Positions 1 through 13,779 are shown, counted from the stretch's first letter. The stretch: 64,000 nt of DNA from Engraulis encrasicolus (GCF_034702125.1 NC_085865.1:21150781-21214780), one strand, 5' to 3'. The notes: generated by a model not told the origin, from the sequence alone. Program-made: numbers and translations.

Positions 1-874
1 AATTGCTTATTTATTCAAATCTAATATAGATTACTGCCATTAAATAGGCTATATTAAACAGGCATCAGTGGGCTCAGAACGATTAGCCTATGTTAAGGAT
101 GAAACCTAACCAGCAAACTAGTGTCATACTCTTGTGTTAAACAGCAAACTCGTGCCAAACTGAGTGTCAGTTTTCATCAGGTGGATTGGGGAAACTCCAT
201 CGGCCTATCATATAATGTCTGGGGAAATCATGGAGTTACTCATTCATACAGGTCAGAAGTTTATACTTTTGTCCATTTGTGTCCCCCCGAGTGTCCCCAG
301 AGAGTTCTGTTGTAAAACTACTGTAGAACTACAGTATATTCCAGAAATGGCCAAGTGGATGCTGTTGTTTCCTAGATGACCTGCAGGTGGCAGTGGTTAG
401 ACATGAGCACAGACCTGTGGACATGAAGTTCAAGTGTGACATGCATCATTGCATGTTGTCACAGGCAGCTTGACAGTAGCTTGGGGTGAGATTGCCTCCT
501 GACTCTTGACAATGCTTTGATCATACAACTCTTTGGTTAAACAGGGTATTCTGCTGTATTCTGTTTCAGGACCCTTCCCTATGACAATATATCATGAGCC
601 TGGTTTGATTTACATATCTTTTACTTCTACCCAAGTAAGCATAACAACGATTTGTATCTACGATCTTGTTGTTTAGGTCTGTGCAATTTGTTGGCTAATA
701 ACCAATGTATGGCTGTTGAACTTTGTGTTAACGATTGTTTTTTCATACATGTTGTAACTGGGGCAAAGATTAGAAACTCCCTTGAAGACATGTTATTTAG
801 AGCAAAGCTCATAAATGCACGGCCACACTGTATATCCTAAACTGCTGTGTGTAGCTCGCTGTCATGCATTAGTG

Positions 875-1026
875 CAGGGGTCCTGTTAAAAATGTTGGGC
901 CCCATGAAAGATTCAAATTTTGGGCCCCCAAAATGACAAATTATGTTATCATCCTTCCAGGGGCCCTGTCAGTGCTCTCGGGCCCTTAGAATCTGTAACT
1001 CCTTTCCCCCCCTCGCGGCACCCATG
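875..1026. mobile_element. Possible decayed hAT-like MITE rich in GGGCCC
   Basis: A 152-bp segment with several GGGCCC motifs. It starts CAGGGGTCC, its right end on the minus strand reads CATGGGTGC, and it is bounded by CATTAGTG (867-874 and 1027-1034). The longer shared flank CATGCATTAGTG includes element sequence on one side. Confidence 0.5.
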
Positions 1027-2053
1027 CATTAGTGATCCCATTTCCTCCTGTGAAGAATCAGGTGGTACATACAGTACTGTACGTACGAGGACATATCATG
1101 ATGACGTATCATATGCCCTTCCCTGTCCTGAGTCATCCTCAAGCATGTAAATCTTTCATGTCCTTTCCCTCCATATGCCCTGAAGCAACATCTCTCTTTG
1201 CTCTCACCAGCACATGCGTAAGGAATCCACTATATGATCAGACGAGAGGATTGTCAAGAGTGAAGTATCCCTGCAGCTGTACATTGTGCAGTGTTACTAT
1301 AATTCAACACTTAGAGATTTGAGTTTGAGATTCATGTTGTTGGTACTTCCTACTGAAGTGTAGAATTAACACAGCATCACCTAGTAACATTTAGACAAAG
1401 AATTGTATCGGTATCCTGCCTGTGTAAGAGTCGAGGAAAGTTCAATAATAAATGTATCATCCCTAGCCCCAGTGCTGTCAGTCCTTTGTTTAGATGTTAA
1501 CCATACCTGCATCTGATAGCAGCACAGTAGGTTTATGGGGGCATGTGTCTGTATATCAATGTTTGATAAATGCAGGGTGATTGGGGGGAAAGATTTTGTT
1601 ATTAACTTAAAGCAATTATATACACTGGTTCTTTGTTTCAGTTTTAACCCTTTTACAAAAACTCAACATTTTTGAGTTCTTAGTGTGATGTCGCAAATAT
1701 TCTGCCACATTTTTAATACAATCTGTGGGAGTTGTAGAATGAAAGTAAATGGACTACTAAAATGTTGACAGTGATACAGTTTACAGTACTTTATCAATGT
1801 CTTGTTACTTAATCATTACTGATGCCTTGTTACTTAACCATTACTTAACCATTCCTTTGAGAGATAAAGGAGCAGGCTAATAAAAATACCCCTAGGAAAT
1901 CTCAGTGATGACAGATGTGTAGAACAGGGTGATTCTAGGGAGTACACATGTGACCATTTGTCCAGAAAAGCGATATAATAACATAGAAGCTGGGCCAAAA
2001 ACAACTATTCTCGACTAAGATGTCCTCCTCAGAATCCTTTTCATCTCTCTGTC

Positions 2054-2137
2054 TGTGTGTGTGTGTGTGTGTGTGTGCGTGCGTGTGCGTGTGCGTGTGT
2101 GTGTCTGCAGGTGTGCATGCATGTGTGCGTGTGTGTG
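2054..2137. repeat. (GT)n compound microsatellite
   Basis: GT units with GC interruptions. Confidence 0.9.
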
Positions 2138-2761
2138 AAAGAGAGGTAGGGGCCTAGAGGAAGATAAGAAATTATATTGTCTATGCCCTATGGTGCAATA
2201 TAGACCATTTCCTATAGAAACTTGATTTTGGGTTACATTTGACTGAAAGATCTGAACGATATTAAGTATGTATGTCTATGAATTAATATGGTCATCCATG
2301 ATGGGGGTGGTAGGCTACTGTTCACTCTTGTATGCTGCTTTGTTGTTACTGCGGGGTGTGCCCAGAACATGTTGGCACTCCATTTGGGAAAGTCATGGTG
2401 GCAATACAATGGACACGTCCCCTTAACTGAACCCCCAAGTAAGCATTTTTCGAGCGGATCTCCTTGCCCTTACTGGACTCCAGCCACTTAATGTGGAACA
2501 AAGCCTGCTAGATCGCTAGAGCATAATGTTTAAAAGGGTAAAATGTTATAATTAACTAGCTCACTAATGTAGGCCTTAATGTTATACCTTTGGGTAATTT
2601 CTCCACACATTGAGATGACCCCTTTTGTCTTCGTCTTGCTTGTTAAAAAAAATGGGTCACAATTGTCGCACATTACCATAGATAATCTGAGTCCACTCTG
2701 TCTTTGTAATTATGCCATATTTTATGCCATTTTATCTCTGAGGGGTTTTGCACATAAATAG

Positions 2762-3106
<345 letters not shown>

Positions 3107-3986
3107 ACATCTAATGCAAGCATGGGAAAATGAAGAAATGTGAAGAAGAAGAAATGTGTTATGCCTTATCTGCAGTGCTGCAATGAATTTATCTCTGTGT
3201 TTGTCTAACCAAAGTCAACACATTTTATTAGCATGACTCATGTGCACAAATAAGGGCATGGTGTCATCTTCGTGAGCTGCATGGGCCCCCATCCCGACAC
3301 AAGGATTTGGGAGATGGAGATCAAGTGTGTGTGTGACATGGTGTTCTTCTCAAATGTCTGAGATGTTTGTTTGTGGGGGAAGCGTTTTGTTGACAAGGAA
3401 GAGGAAATTATTCTGGTACATTTGTATTTGTGGGAGGCGACTTGTCTTTGCTGCTTTTCCGTCCTCATATCTGCAACAGAAAAAAATGTAGTCGGATTCA
3501 CAAAGATTAGAGAAAAATGTGAAGGTTGACTTGTTGCTATTACACTCACGGAATCTCACAGCTCTATGTACACGACAGCTACGGTAAAAAATAATAGGCC
3601 TATATCAGTCTTCTTAAAAGTTTTTTTTCTTTCTCCCTTGAAGACATACTCTTTCAACCACTTACATATACACTCTGACTTGAATGTCTTTCTTTACAAA
3701 AACACACATGCTGCTACATTTATATTCCACTCAAACCCAATGTCTATATCCTAATATTCAGAAATGGATGATCTGGGAACACTTGCCCAATTCATTTTTA
3801 TAAACACATATCTGTGTCTTTGTGATTTATCAGTGCATCTTCACTCCATGACAGTTTTACTGCTGAGCACAATCAAATGATGTCGAATATTCTGTTATTG
3901 TCAGACCACAGGGGTGACAAATGTATAACAAGAGTGCACTTAATCTGTGGTTTGTAAAAGGTTTGGCAGCTTGGGCTTTGAGGGTG

Positions 3987-4134
3987 TGTGATGGAGTGAC
4001 CATCACTAGGGTTGTGTTCTGACTAACATGCCAACGAGCCTGGCTCTTTGGTGTAGCGGTCAGAGCCCCGGTTTACTACCCCAGAAGGTCTGGGTTCGAG
4101 TCCCAGCTGGGCAACTCTACTCCCCTTCGCTACA
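3987..4134 (+). repeat. 5' LTR with tRNA-like Pol III boxes
   Basis: It contains an A-box-like TGGTGTAGCGG (4049-4059) and a B box GGTTCGAGTCC (4093-4103). A perfect T-arm surrounds the B box: stem CTGGG/CCCAG around a TTCGAGT loop (4090-4106). A D-stem-like GCTC/GAGC pair flanks the A box. The acceptor stem does not pair, so this is a tRNA-derived remnant and not a functional tRNA gene. Confidence 0.75.
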
Positions 4135-4371
4135 AATGGTGTCAGAAGTGGGATGGCCACCGTGAGGCCATCAGAAGCGCACCCATGGTGTGTGAGCCAT
4201 AATTCCATGTGAGGGACCCCCAGGATTGGTGACCCCGGTGTGAGGGACCCCAGTGATGGGTGAAGCATTGATGACGGGGCACACTGGATGGGAGAAGCAT
4301 GATGGGCAGTTGCGTGAGGTACACCATGAGTGTGTGAAGCGCACGGGTGCGCTTCCCGAAGGAGAAGGCAG

Positions 4372-4525
4372 TGTGATGGAGTGACCATCACTAGGGTTGT
4401 GGGTGTGTTCTGACTAACATGCCAACGAGCCTGGCTCTTTGGTGTAGCGGTCAGAGCCCCGGTTTACTACCCCAGAAGGTCTGGGTTCGAGTCCCAGCTG
4501 GGCAACTCTACTCCCCTTCGCTACA
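4372..4525 (+). repeat. 3' LTR with tRNA-like Pol III boxes
   Basis: It is the same as the 5' LTR apart from six extra bases (GGTGTG) after the first 30. The B box is at 4484-4494. The near identity of the two LTRs suggests a fairly recent insertion. Confidence 0.8.
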
Positions 4526-4986
4526 GGGTGGAAAGACATTTTGTTCCTGGTCATCCATTGATTATGTCACTCTTATGGTCATATAAAGGGGTGGGACTTG
4601 TAACAATGGATTCCAAATGGATGTGCTTCAGATTCATTCAGGGGAAGATTTACATGGCGCTAAATGTAACAGACTTGGAAGTTACTGAACTACTGGTGCG
4701 TTTATTTTTTTAAATTTTAATGGGGTGAGAATATTTTTGTATCCGCTAGCTATTTCCTCAAATATTGTCGGCATCGTGTTAACATTTGAGAAGTTGTGTG
4801 GAAGGGAGAGGAACTCAGGTACTGTACTGTAGGACTGCACCATTGTTCCCTATTATGTCTTTGCTCTTTGGTACAGTAGCTGTCCAAAACATTTTCCTTC
4901 CACGTTACCTGTACGTCTGGAACAGATGTTCTTGGAAGGCTTTAGTATTTACCAAACAACTGGGTCCTCATTACATTTGTATTGCA

Positions 4987-5031
4987 GGGGGGGCTTTGAG
5001 AAGACTTTGTCCTGGGCATGGCCAAAGCTGT
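4987..5031 (+). mobile_element. GGCCC-rich MITE fragment
   Basis: A fragment matching the last third of the copy at 41940 (GACTTTGTCCTGGGC, then GCTGTCAGCGGCCCT). Confidence 0.4.
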
Positions 5032-7525
5032 CAGCGGCCCTACCTCTGTGTTCGATCACTCCCAATGCGGTGGGTGTTTTATACTTGTTTTTGTATCAAA
5101 TATTAAAAACAATCAAGCCATGCACCCTCAGCACATTGTATCTTTGTGGCTTTCTTGTGGTGTTAAGGTCACCAGGGTCAGGGGCGGAGCTACAGGGGTG
5201 GCTAGGGGGGCATTTGACCCCCCTGAAATCTGATTGGCTACCCCAGGTGCTCCCCCAGAAAATGGACAGGAGCCCCGCCCACTCGCGTTACACGAAGCGC
5301 ATAGATCGCCTGCAAATCGCTATCGCGAGTGAAGAAAGGATAACCATTTTTCCCACACACATTTCGATGCAAGTCTGTGTACACACCACCCTCGTGAATT
5401 TACAGTAGGCATATGGGGTACCATTCGAAAGCTTAGAATCCCCTCTGTCTAGTGGTATGCATGACTCTCTGTCTTGTACAGTCTGACGGCAATGATTCAT
5501 AGAAGTAGATGTGTGCTTTTCCGCCCTGAAGAAGAAAAGCCTTTTGAAAAGTTAGCTGTCTGCCATTTAAGATTTTTCAGTACCAGGACTATATATTGCT
5601 CTATTGCCCATGTGATAAATAAATAGATTCGTTTTTGGTGGTAAATGAATGTAGCTTCATGATTAATTCCTGTGAATTCAACTCAAACCTCATGTCTAAA
5701 GTCCAAATATTCACTGGCATAATACTAATTGCTGTCTTTGTGTTGGAATAGACTAGATGCTAATGAGTATTTTAAAAGAATGTCCTTACAGCACCTTCGA
5801 TAGCATTGTTATATGTGTGAATTGTAGCAAGCTCTTAGAAGCATCGCCACATTACAGTGACTGGATGTTATGGAAGTAAATCTGAAGTCTGAGTTCAGAC
5901 TTAAATTATTGATGGGAAATTTGAAATTACATAAAAACACAGATGGTAGAAAATAATTTGATTAACTCTCAGACATCTAAGCATTAATTTCCTTTCAACT
6001 TCAAAGTCTTTGATGCAGAAACTTTTATGTTCATTTCTGAGAATTCTGTAGAAACGTTGAAAATCTGCAATAATGGGCATCAGTGAAACACTTATCTTTA
6101 TCATCTCACATCACTATATGATTCTCACATACATAAACACAGATAGCCTACAAGTGTTCATACCTGTCAGTGTATTCCAATTGCGTAGCACCCAGGTATT
6201 AGCATTTTCCTTCCAAAAAGAGCAGCCCTTCATATCGTACTTTTCTCAAAAGCCACATTTCTGGCACATCTTTGGAGAAAAAAAGAGTAGCCTACATATT
6301 AAATTATTACCTCTACAATGGTTAAAACATATTCAGAAAAGACAGAAAGCATGTTTTACTTGAAATGTGATATTATTTCTATCCGGAAATGACTGTGTGG
6401 TGTTGGGATATGTAATTTGAGTTAGGTTCTGTCAATGTAAGGCACATAGCTCTTTGTAAGTCTTGCCATTTGCAATGCAATGGGTTTCTGAGGGTCAAAT
6501 CACAAAAAAATCATATAACAAATCACCAAAAGACATAAATTGTGACTGATTACTCTTTGACATAATCGGAGGCCTAAAACTTAAGGGTGCAGTTATAGGG
6601 TGCACTTTAGAAGGGATTCAGTGACAGTACCTTACAGCAGGTGTTAGGGTTGCCAAATGTGACCAATGATTACCAACCCAAAAATACTCAAAAGAACGCC
6701 TTAAAACTAAAATCCTGCCAGATTTAAACAGAAGTCTTGATTTATATGACCACAATTTTACAGAATACCTGCCCAAAGCCCTTTTTTAACCCATAGATGA
6801 CAATCGGAAACCGCTCAATCTGGTACCAGTGACGGGTGTCATAAGAACCAGGGAATATCATTCTCTTTAGGCCTATCTATTCTATAGTGTTTGGGTGTTT
6901 TTTTTTTCTTTGTGTAAGAGTATGCCCCTGTGAAATTCATGTGGCTACCCCATTGCCCCCCCAATAATACATGTCTGGTTCCGCCACTGACCAAGGCACA
7001 AAGATAACACTGTCACTGTGTAGTGGAGTGTGTGCATGTGTGCATGTGTGCGTGTGCATGTGCGTGAGTTTGAGCGTGTTGTCTTAGTTTTGTGATTTGG
7101 CATGACAGGTGTATTGTAGAATATAGCAGTACTGAGGAGGCTCTGTCCGGGCTGGCAGAATGGATGTGGGTGTCTGGTCTGAATGTCTTTGAAATGGATA
7201 TCAAAGGGAATTTCACAAGGGCACGACCATCAAGACAATGGCCTGTCCCAAACAAACCAGATCAAACACTGAGGCACGTTTCTGTCTGTCAGTGGTGACC
7301 GATGGTTAGAAAAAAGCAGGAAATTCATTTTCATGACATCTTAGAGTCAACAAAACATGCAGGAAAAAGACACAATGGTTAGATCAGATGCTATGTGAAT
7401 GAGTTATTAGTCAGCAATCAGCTTCAATATGCAGTGATATTAAATACATTTCTCGTTATTATCCTGGAGTTATCCCACAGATAATGTGACTAGAGTATAA
7501 CAATTAATCTGTGTATGTATCACGG

Positions 7526-7672
7526 GGAGGGCCGCTGACTGCATGGCCTAGGACAAAGTCATCTGATAGGGCCCCTAAACAATACATTTAATGGAACGAG
7601 GACCTGATTCTGGGCCCTCTCTTTACCTGGGCCCGGGAGAACTGACCTCCTTACCCACTCCTTTCGGCTTCC
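7526..7672 (-). mobile_element. GGCCC-rich MITE copy
   Basis: Contains GGGCCGCTGACTGCATGG at its left end and ACCTGGGCCCGGGAGAACTG near its right, as in the other reverse copies. Confidence 0.5.
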
Positions 7673-8392
7673 CTGATCACTGGAATGGTCAGCTCAGATA
7701 GGATGTGAATGAATGTATTAGTTTTTAGATTAGTTTTTTAGTCATGAATGAACACTTCAGTCACCAGTCAGCAGCAGTATGGAGATGATAATACAGTTTT
7801 TAGCAAATAATGTGTCCAGAACATAACTATTTACACTGTTACTCACTGGAATTCAAAAGATTGATTAACTGATGGAGTTACGAAAGAATCCGTCACAGTT
7901 CCTTGGCGGAATGATAAGTTCTTATCTCCGTGCTGCTGGTGGTGTTGGATTGAAGGGGTCAGTGACCAAACCGCTTGGAACATTCCACAGAGGAGACAAG
8001 AGGACGTCCCCGTTCCGTTCCCTTCTCATGGAGTCCAGCCCAGGTCCCCTTTTGCCCTGGGTGGCTGTCATGACGGAAAATCACAAACACACACAATAAA
8101 TACAAACTTTTTTGTATGTCGGAAAATGACGTTCTTTCTTATGAATGTACAGATTTGATATGAATATTAATTAGATTTGAAGAGTTCTTTTTGCAGAGCT
8201 GGAAACGCTTAAACATTAAGCAATCACTAGCCACAGTCTTTACTATTATCTTTTCTTCGGCTTTATCTTCAACACAAGCACCGACGCACACATGGCAGAC
8301 ATGCACACGCAGGCACACACCTCCGTACTCCCCCTCCCCCTCCTCCCCCCAACATTTCAACAGCTGCTCTACTCCACTTCCTAAACTGCCAC

Positions 8393-8481
8393 TGTGTGTG
8401 TGTGTGCGTATGCGTGTGTGTGCATGTGTGTGTTTCTGAGTGTGTGTGTGTACATGTGTGTGTCCGTATGAATGTGTGTGA

Positions 8482-8572
<91 letters not shown>

Positions 8573-8620
8573 CATGTGTTTGTTTCTGTTTGTGTGTGTA
8601 TGTGTCTGTCTCATGGCAGG
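8393..8620. repeat. (GT)n compound microsatellite
   Basis: Pure core at about 8485-8558, flanked by degenerate GT. Confidence 0.95.
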
Positions 8621-9548
8621 GACACTGGGCTTTGGGGCTGCTCCCTCCTCTCATTAATACTGCAAGCGTGTCCAGCGTCTAATGGCCTCTCTCCCTCTCA
8701 TCCCTGGGGCCGCTGGGCGTATTTATTTCATTAATGACAAGCGTGAAAACATGTCCCTGCTCCACCAGGAAATACACAGCTCCTGGCCATGGACAAATGT
8801 CTGTGAGAAGCGTTTTGTCATGCTTTCAACCACTGCAATAAAATAATTAAATCTGTAAATACTGCTGTTGTTGTGATGTGATGTCTTCAATTTGTTTTCG
8901 TAAAATCACTGGGTGATAAAGTAAGAGCTATTGAGAAACCCTTCAGATGTGACACATTTCAGTCGGCAGTGTTAGTTCAACACATAGTGAGTCACATGTA
9001 ATACTCTTCTAGGACCCTGAATAACACTAAAGAGTTGAAAACACTTCAAAATATCTGTGTAGAAGAACACCTGAGGAGCAGTGTGGGGATTATCAACTAC
9101 TGACAAGCGTTCAATGCTGAACAGTGTGTACGAGGTCTACTCCAAGCTGTTCCATGTTTGTGTACCCCTTCACTTGGCGACCAATATTTTCCCCTTTTTT
9201 TCTTTCCTTTAAAAAAGAAACAATAATATTCCCTAACAGAAGTTGTGGCTTCGCAGAGGAAAAGGGAAGGTTGGCGTGTTTGACCTACAAAAGGAAACAG
9301 GCTGTTGTGGGTCAGGCAGCCCATGGCAGGCTGTTAGTGGGAGCAGTGCTATAAGGCCCTGCGATGTAAGACGGCCCTGCCAAGCGATATCCCTGCGGTC
9401 CGCATCCACACACGGGCGACTCATGTTTCCCACATCTAAGCTCCAGTACTCCCCACCGCCACCACACACATACACATGCTCAGACGCACACACGCACGCC
9501 TACACACATGCATTTCACCACGCACACACAAACACACACACATACATC

Positions 9549-9562
9549 ACTCTCTCGCTCTC

Positions 9563-9595
<33 letters not shown>

Positions 9596-9598
9596 TTT

Positions 9599-9659
<61 letters not shown>
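9549..9659. repeat. (CT)n then (CA)n microsatellite
   Basis: CT to about 9621, then CA. Confidence 0.95.
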
Positions 9660-9662
<3 letters not shown>

Positions 9663-10154
9663 CATATAATTAAACATGTTTGAAGTTTGAATACTGGGTA
9701 AGGTCGATAATGTGTACACCCTGTCCCCCTGTCTTCCAAGTTGAAGTTTCCGACCGTGTTATTTGGTGTCTTACCATTAGAATGTTTTCCTCATGCAAAT
9801 TAGTCATATCTGCTACCACTGCCCACTTTTATTATTTTTACATCCTTTCCTCTGTATTGCTCTGTCTTGTATCTCAGTGTTTTACCTTTCTTCCCAAGCC
9901 CAATTAAGCATAAACATTGCAAGTTAAAGATCAATATTACGTTTGGGTTTGAGTGCCCTGTTTGGAAGTGGAATAGAAAAGGTCTGTCATATACTGTGGA
10001 CATTTAAAGAGATATGCTCTATTCCTCCAGATTTACTGAGCGCGGAAGGAATAATGCAATTCATTTCACCCGGCGGCAACAAGTCAATAAACTACTGAAA
10101 GGATTTAGGAACTTTTTTGTGGCTTGTCATTGCCTTTATTAAGACAATGAAGAT

Positions 10155-10495
10155 TAGTGGTGTGGATCGGCACTGCCCTCTCGATCCGATTTCGATCACA
10201 ATTCGGGAGGTAGCGATTCGATTCGATCCGATTCTATGCGATCCGATCTGATTCAATTCTACAATGCATTGCAATGCATTACATTTCTACTGAAAGCAAA
10301 GCAAATGTTTAATCAGTTATAATGAGGCAATACAAGTAGTCAGATACTGAGCAACGATTTATTGGCTGTTTTCTGTATCAGTCTGTATCAGTCTGTATCT
10401 GTCTTGCAATGTTTTGAAGTGCTTTTATTTAATTTAACATTCATTTGCTCCCGAAATATCCATGGAAGTAATTGAAACTTTAAAAAATTGCCGGA
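10155..10495. mobile_element. Truncated copy of the GATTCGAT hAT-like MITE
   Basis: It starts TAGTGGTGTGGATCGG like the copy at 12453 and matches it closely as far as TTGCCGGA. The right end is missing. The next bases (to about 10565) resemble the 3' end of the CAGGGTTGCC element found at 22179. Confidence 0.65.
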
Positions 10496-11036
10496 CGTAG
10501 TGCCTCCAGGCCATTGTTGAGCATTATTTGAGCTGGAAATGATGAGACACATCTGGCAACCCTGGACATGGTACACCAGAGCACCCCCTGGAAACATTAT
10601 TTTGAGGTTGAAAAAAATCCCTTATAGAGTGTCTTGGAAGAGCGGCTTTTGACTCTGAGGAAGGCGTAGGTGCATAGGTCCGTCAGTCACTTTGTGCACC
10701 AAAATAAAAAAACCTCTATAAAAGTATACTGAGTGCTCCAGTAATTCCTGGGTCTAGTCGCTGAGAAATAGCCCACTCTGTCTAGATTCTGCTGTCCTCG
10801 ACTGGGAGCACCTCAAAGGCTGAAGCACAGACATCCTTCTTCTATGTGTCTTTAAAGAGCCTTAGCATGGCTTATCATATATGAAAGGGTCTGTCAGCAG
10901 TGACCTCATGCCCTGTTGAAACACTATACCCCCACAGCAGCCCTGGGAGAGAGCCTACAGGGCGCCCTGGAGAAAAAGCAAGGATACATTTTGCAGAGGG
11001 CAGAAATCCATACTGAAAACACAGACACACGTGCGC

Positions 11037-11213
11037 ACACACACACACACACCCATACACACACACAGTAGGCATACACACACGCACCAATACATACACG
11101 CACACACGCATGCAGACAAACACGGACACGCACGCACGCACACATGCACGCACGCACGTACACACACACACACACACAGTATGCATACACACACGGACAC
11201 GCACACACGCACG
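11037..11213. repeat. Degenerate (CA)n/(GCAC)n
   Basis: CA units mixed with ACGC and ATAC. Confidence 0.85.
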
Positions 11214-12452
11214 TCAGAAAATCAGAGGGCTATAGGGATGGTGCTGGTGGTTTGATTGAAATCAACCCCTTATGAATTAATTATGTGCTGCGGCTGTTCA
11301 TTCTCAGTGCAAGGTCTCCATCGTACCAGACATGCCATATGCTCATGCTGTCAATGGTCCATGGAAATCAGAGCAACATTCAAACAAAATGAATTAATGT
11401 GTATGATTCGATGCATGTGAATGAATACCCTATGCTTTCCTTATGTGTAAATAGTATACCATATGGTATTTATACATAAAGAAATCGTTCACATTCATTC
11501 AATATTGAATGTTGTTGTGATATTATTTTATTATTATATTTGTGTGCAGACACTGCATGGATCAAACAGCATTTTCATTTCATGCAGTGTGGTCAGAAAG
11601 AATGGTTTGCTAGGAAATGCTCCGCAACGTTATCACTGTACACGGAACTTGTGCATTGAAATATAGATAGCCAAAAGGCCCGGGTCGAGTGGGTATTGAA
11701 AATCACAAGGGTCATGAACCACCACAGTCAACACGGCTCTATCTATTGTCTATCATAAGACGCTGTGAGACGAACAGCGTGGAAGATGGTGGGAGGGCAG
11801 GAGAGATAATATTTTCACTGTCTGTGTACACACCTTCAGCTTATGGCTCCCTCTTCCCACCACACACCACGCTGGGTTTCAACTTTTAAGACAAGAAAAA
11901 AAAAATCCATTACAGAGATAAATCTCTGTGTGTAGTGTACACTACTCTAACCCATATGCCCTGTGTTTAAAGGATCATACCATGTGCTCGTGTCAATAGT
12001 TTCCATAGATGGTCATCAAGCGCAGAGATATTTGTTTGACCCCAGTGAGGGGGCTGCTCCTTTGCATGGATGGGTCAGTTTAGGCGGCTCACAGCCGGAC
12101 CAGATGCGGCCCACAACCAGCCCAGATGCGTCCCACATCTGTTTGTGCTCCACGTTAGCCATGTCTATTTGTCTCTCTTGGCTAAGCCCCCTGTGTGACA
12201 CAACGGGGTCACTGGTGTGACAGTTTATCTTGTCTGAGGCTTATTTGTGTTTCGATATAATGCGACGTCTCTCTCTCTCTCTCTCTGTCCCTACCCACCC
12301 TTTGGCTTGTCTCTTGGGGGGCCACTGATGTCACACAGAGGGCCGTGTTGAGAGCGGACTGAAGGGCCGGTTGTCGTGGAGACAAAGGCCTGCTGTGGCG
12401 GGTGGGGGGTGGGGAGTGTGGAGAGGAGGAGAGGAGAGGAGGGGGAGATGAG

Positions 12453-12871
12453 TAGTGGTGTGGATCGGCACTGCCCTCACGATCCGATTCGATCACGATT
12501 CGGGAGGTAGTAGATCCGATTCGATTCGATTCTATTAGATCCAATCCGATTCGATTCAATTCTACAATGCATTGCAATGCATTACATTTCTACTGAACGC
12601 AAAGCAAATGTTCAGCCATGATGAGGAAATACAAGTAGTCAGATACTGAGCAACAATTTATTGGCTGTTTTCTGTATCAGTCTATCAGTCTTGCAATGTT
12701 TTGAAGTGCTTTCATTTAATTTAACATTCATTTGCTCCCGAAATATCCATGGAAGTAATTGAAACTTAAAAAAATTGCCGGATTGATTCTGGAACTTGCC
12801 GGATCTGGATCTGGATGGTTCATGCCCCGGATCGATTCGGATCGCCGAATCGATCATTGTTGACACCACTA
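12453..12871. mobile_element. hAT-like MITE rich in GATTCGAT motifs, with intact 8-bp TSD
   Basis: It begins TAGTGGTGTGGATCGG and ends TTGACACCACTA, giving short terminal inverted repeats. It is flanked by a perfect 8-bp duplication GAGATGAG (12445-12452 and 12872-12879), the hAT-superfamily signature. Subterminal arms are full of GATTCGATT/CGATCCGATT repeats. No transposase ORF is present. Confidence 0.75.
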
Positions 12872-13109
12872 GAGATGAGAGCCATCACTGCCTTGATGGC
12901 GGTTCTCAGACTCAGCCCCTGACACCCTGTAGCACGGGGGAAATAGATGGCAGTCTGTTCTTATCCAGCTGTCCTGCCCTGCCTGCGATGCCACTGCCTG
13001 TCATCAGACACACACACACGCACACACACACATTAACGGACGCACACACATACACACGCACACAAATGAGCATCAAACACACACGCACAATCAAAATCCT
13101 CTCCTGAAT

Positions 13110-13246
<137 letters not shown>

Positions 13247-13697
13247 GCACACACTGCATGCATCAGTACATGTGTATTGCGTAAAATAGTGCACAGCACT
13301 TTACACTCAAGGACTCAAGGACACTTTACAAAAGCAGAAACATTAAACATTCATATCACAGACACATGGGCTTGCACACAAGCATGTACTAACACCAGTT
13401 TCAGAGAGAAAGTATTTTTTTTCCCAAGGCCACAGCTCATTGTAGTTTTGCTTTGTCTTGTTAAGAAAAGGGTCCATGCCTGACCACACCACGCAGAGCA
13501 GAGACGTGTACAGTCCTTATCGGATTAGTTACCTGGAGAAGTCAGATTGTTATCTCTCTCTCTCTATGAAAATCTATTTTCTAGAGCGTGCAGTATAGCT
13601 TTCAATACTCCATTCAATGTTCCTCTGCCACCGTTGTTGCTAACAGCCAGTGGGAATGTGATAAGTGCACTACACTACATGTGAATGGTGTGCATGA

Positions 13698-13704
13698 ATG
13701 TGTG

Positions 13705-13779
<75 letters not shown>

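Larger units (their letters stand above)
3982..4530 (+). mobile_element. Complete TRIM-like miniature LTR retrotransposon with tRNA-like segment in its LTRs
   Basis: The element proper is 3987-4525 (539 bp). It is flanked by a perfect 5-bp duplication GGGTG (3982-3986 and 4526-4530). LTRs of 148 bp (3987-4134) and 154 bp (4372-4525) start TGTGATGG and end CTACA. By eye they differ only by a 6-bp insertion near the start. Just inside the 5' LTR is TGGTGTCAGAAGTGGGAT (4137-4154), the complement of the 3' end of tRNA-Leu(CAA) including CCA, a typical primer-binding site. A polypurine tract GAAGGAGAAGG (4358-4368) precedes the 3' LTR. The 237-bp interior has no coding capacity, so the element must depend on enzymes from elsewhere. 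Size and parts fit the TRIM class. Confidence 0.85.

Noticed and set aside
4049..4112. Functional tRNA gene
   Set aside because: A and B boxes and the T-arm are good, but the acceptor stem does not pair and the anticodon arm is irregular, so it is a tRNA-derived part of an LTR.
4023..4391. 122-residue minus-strand ORF, and 62461-62721 on the plus strand
   Set aside because: Both are the antisense of the TRIM-like element. No gag, protease or polymerase motif is present, and openness is due to its GC-rich repeat content.
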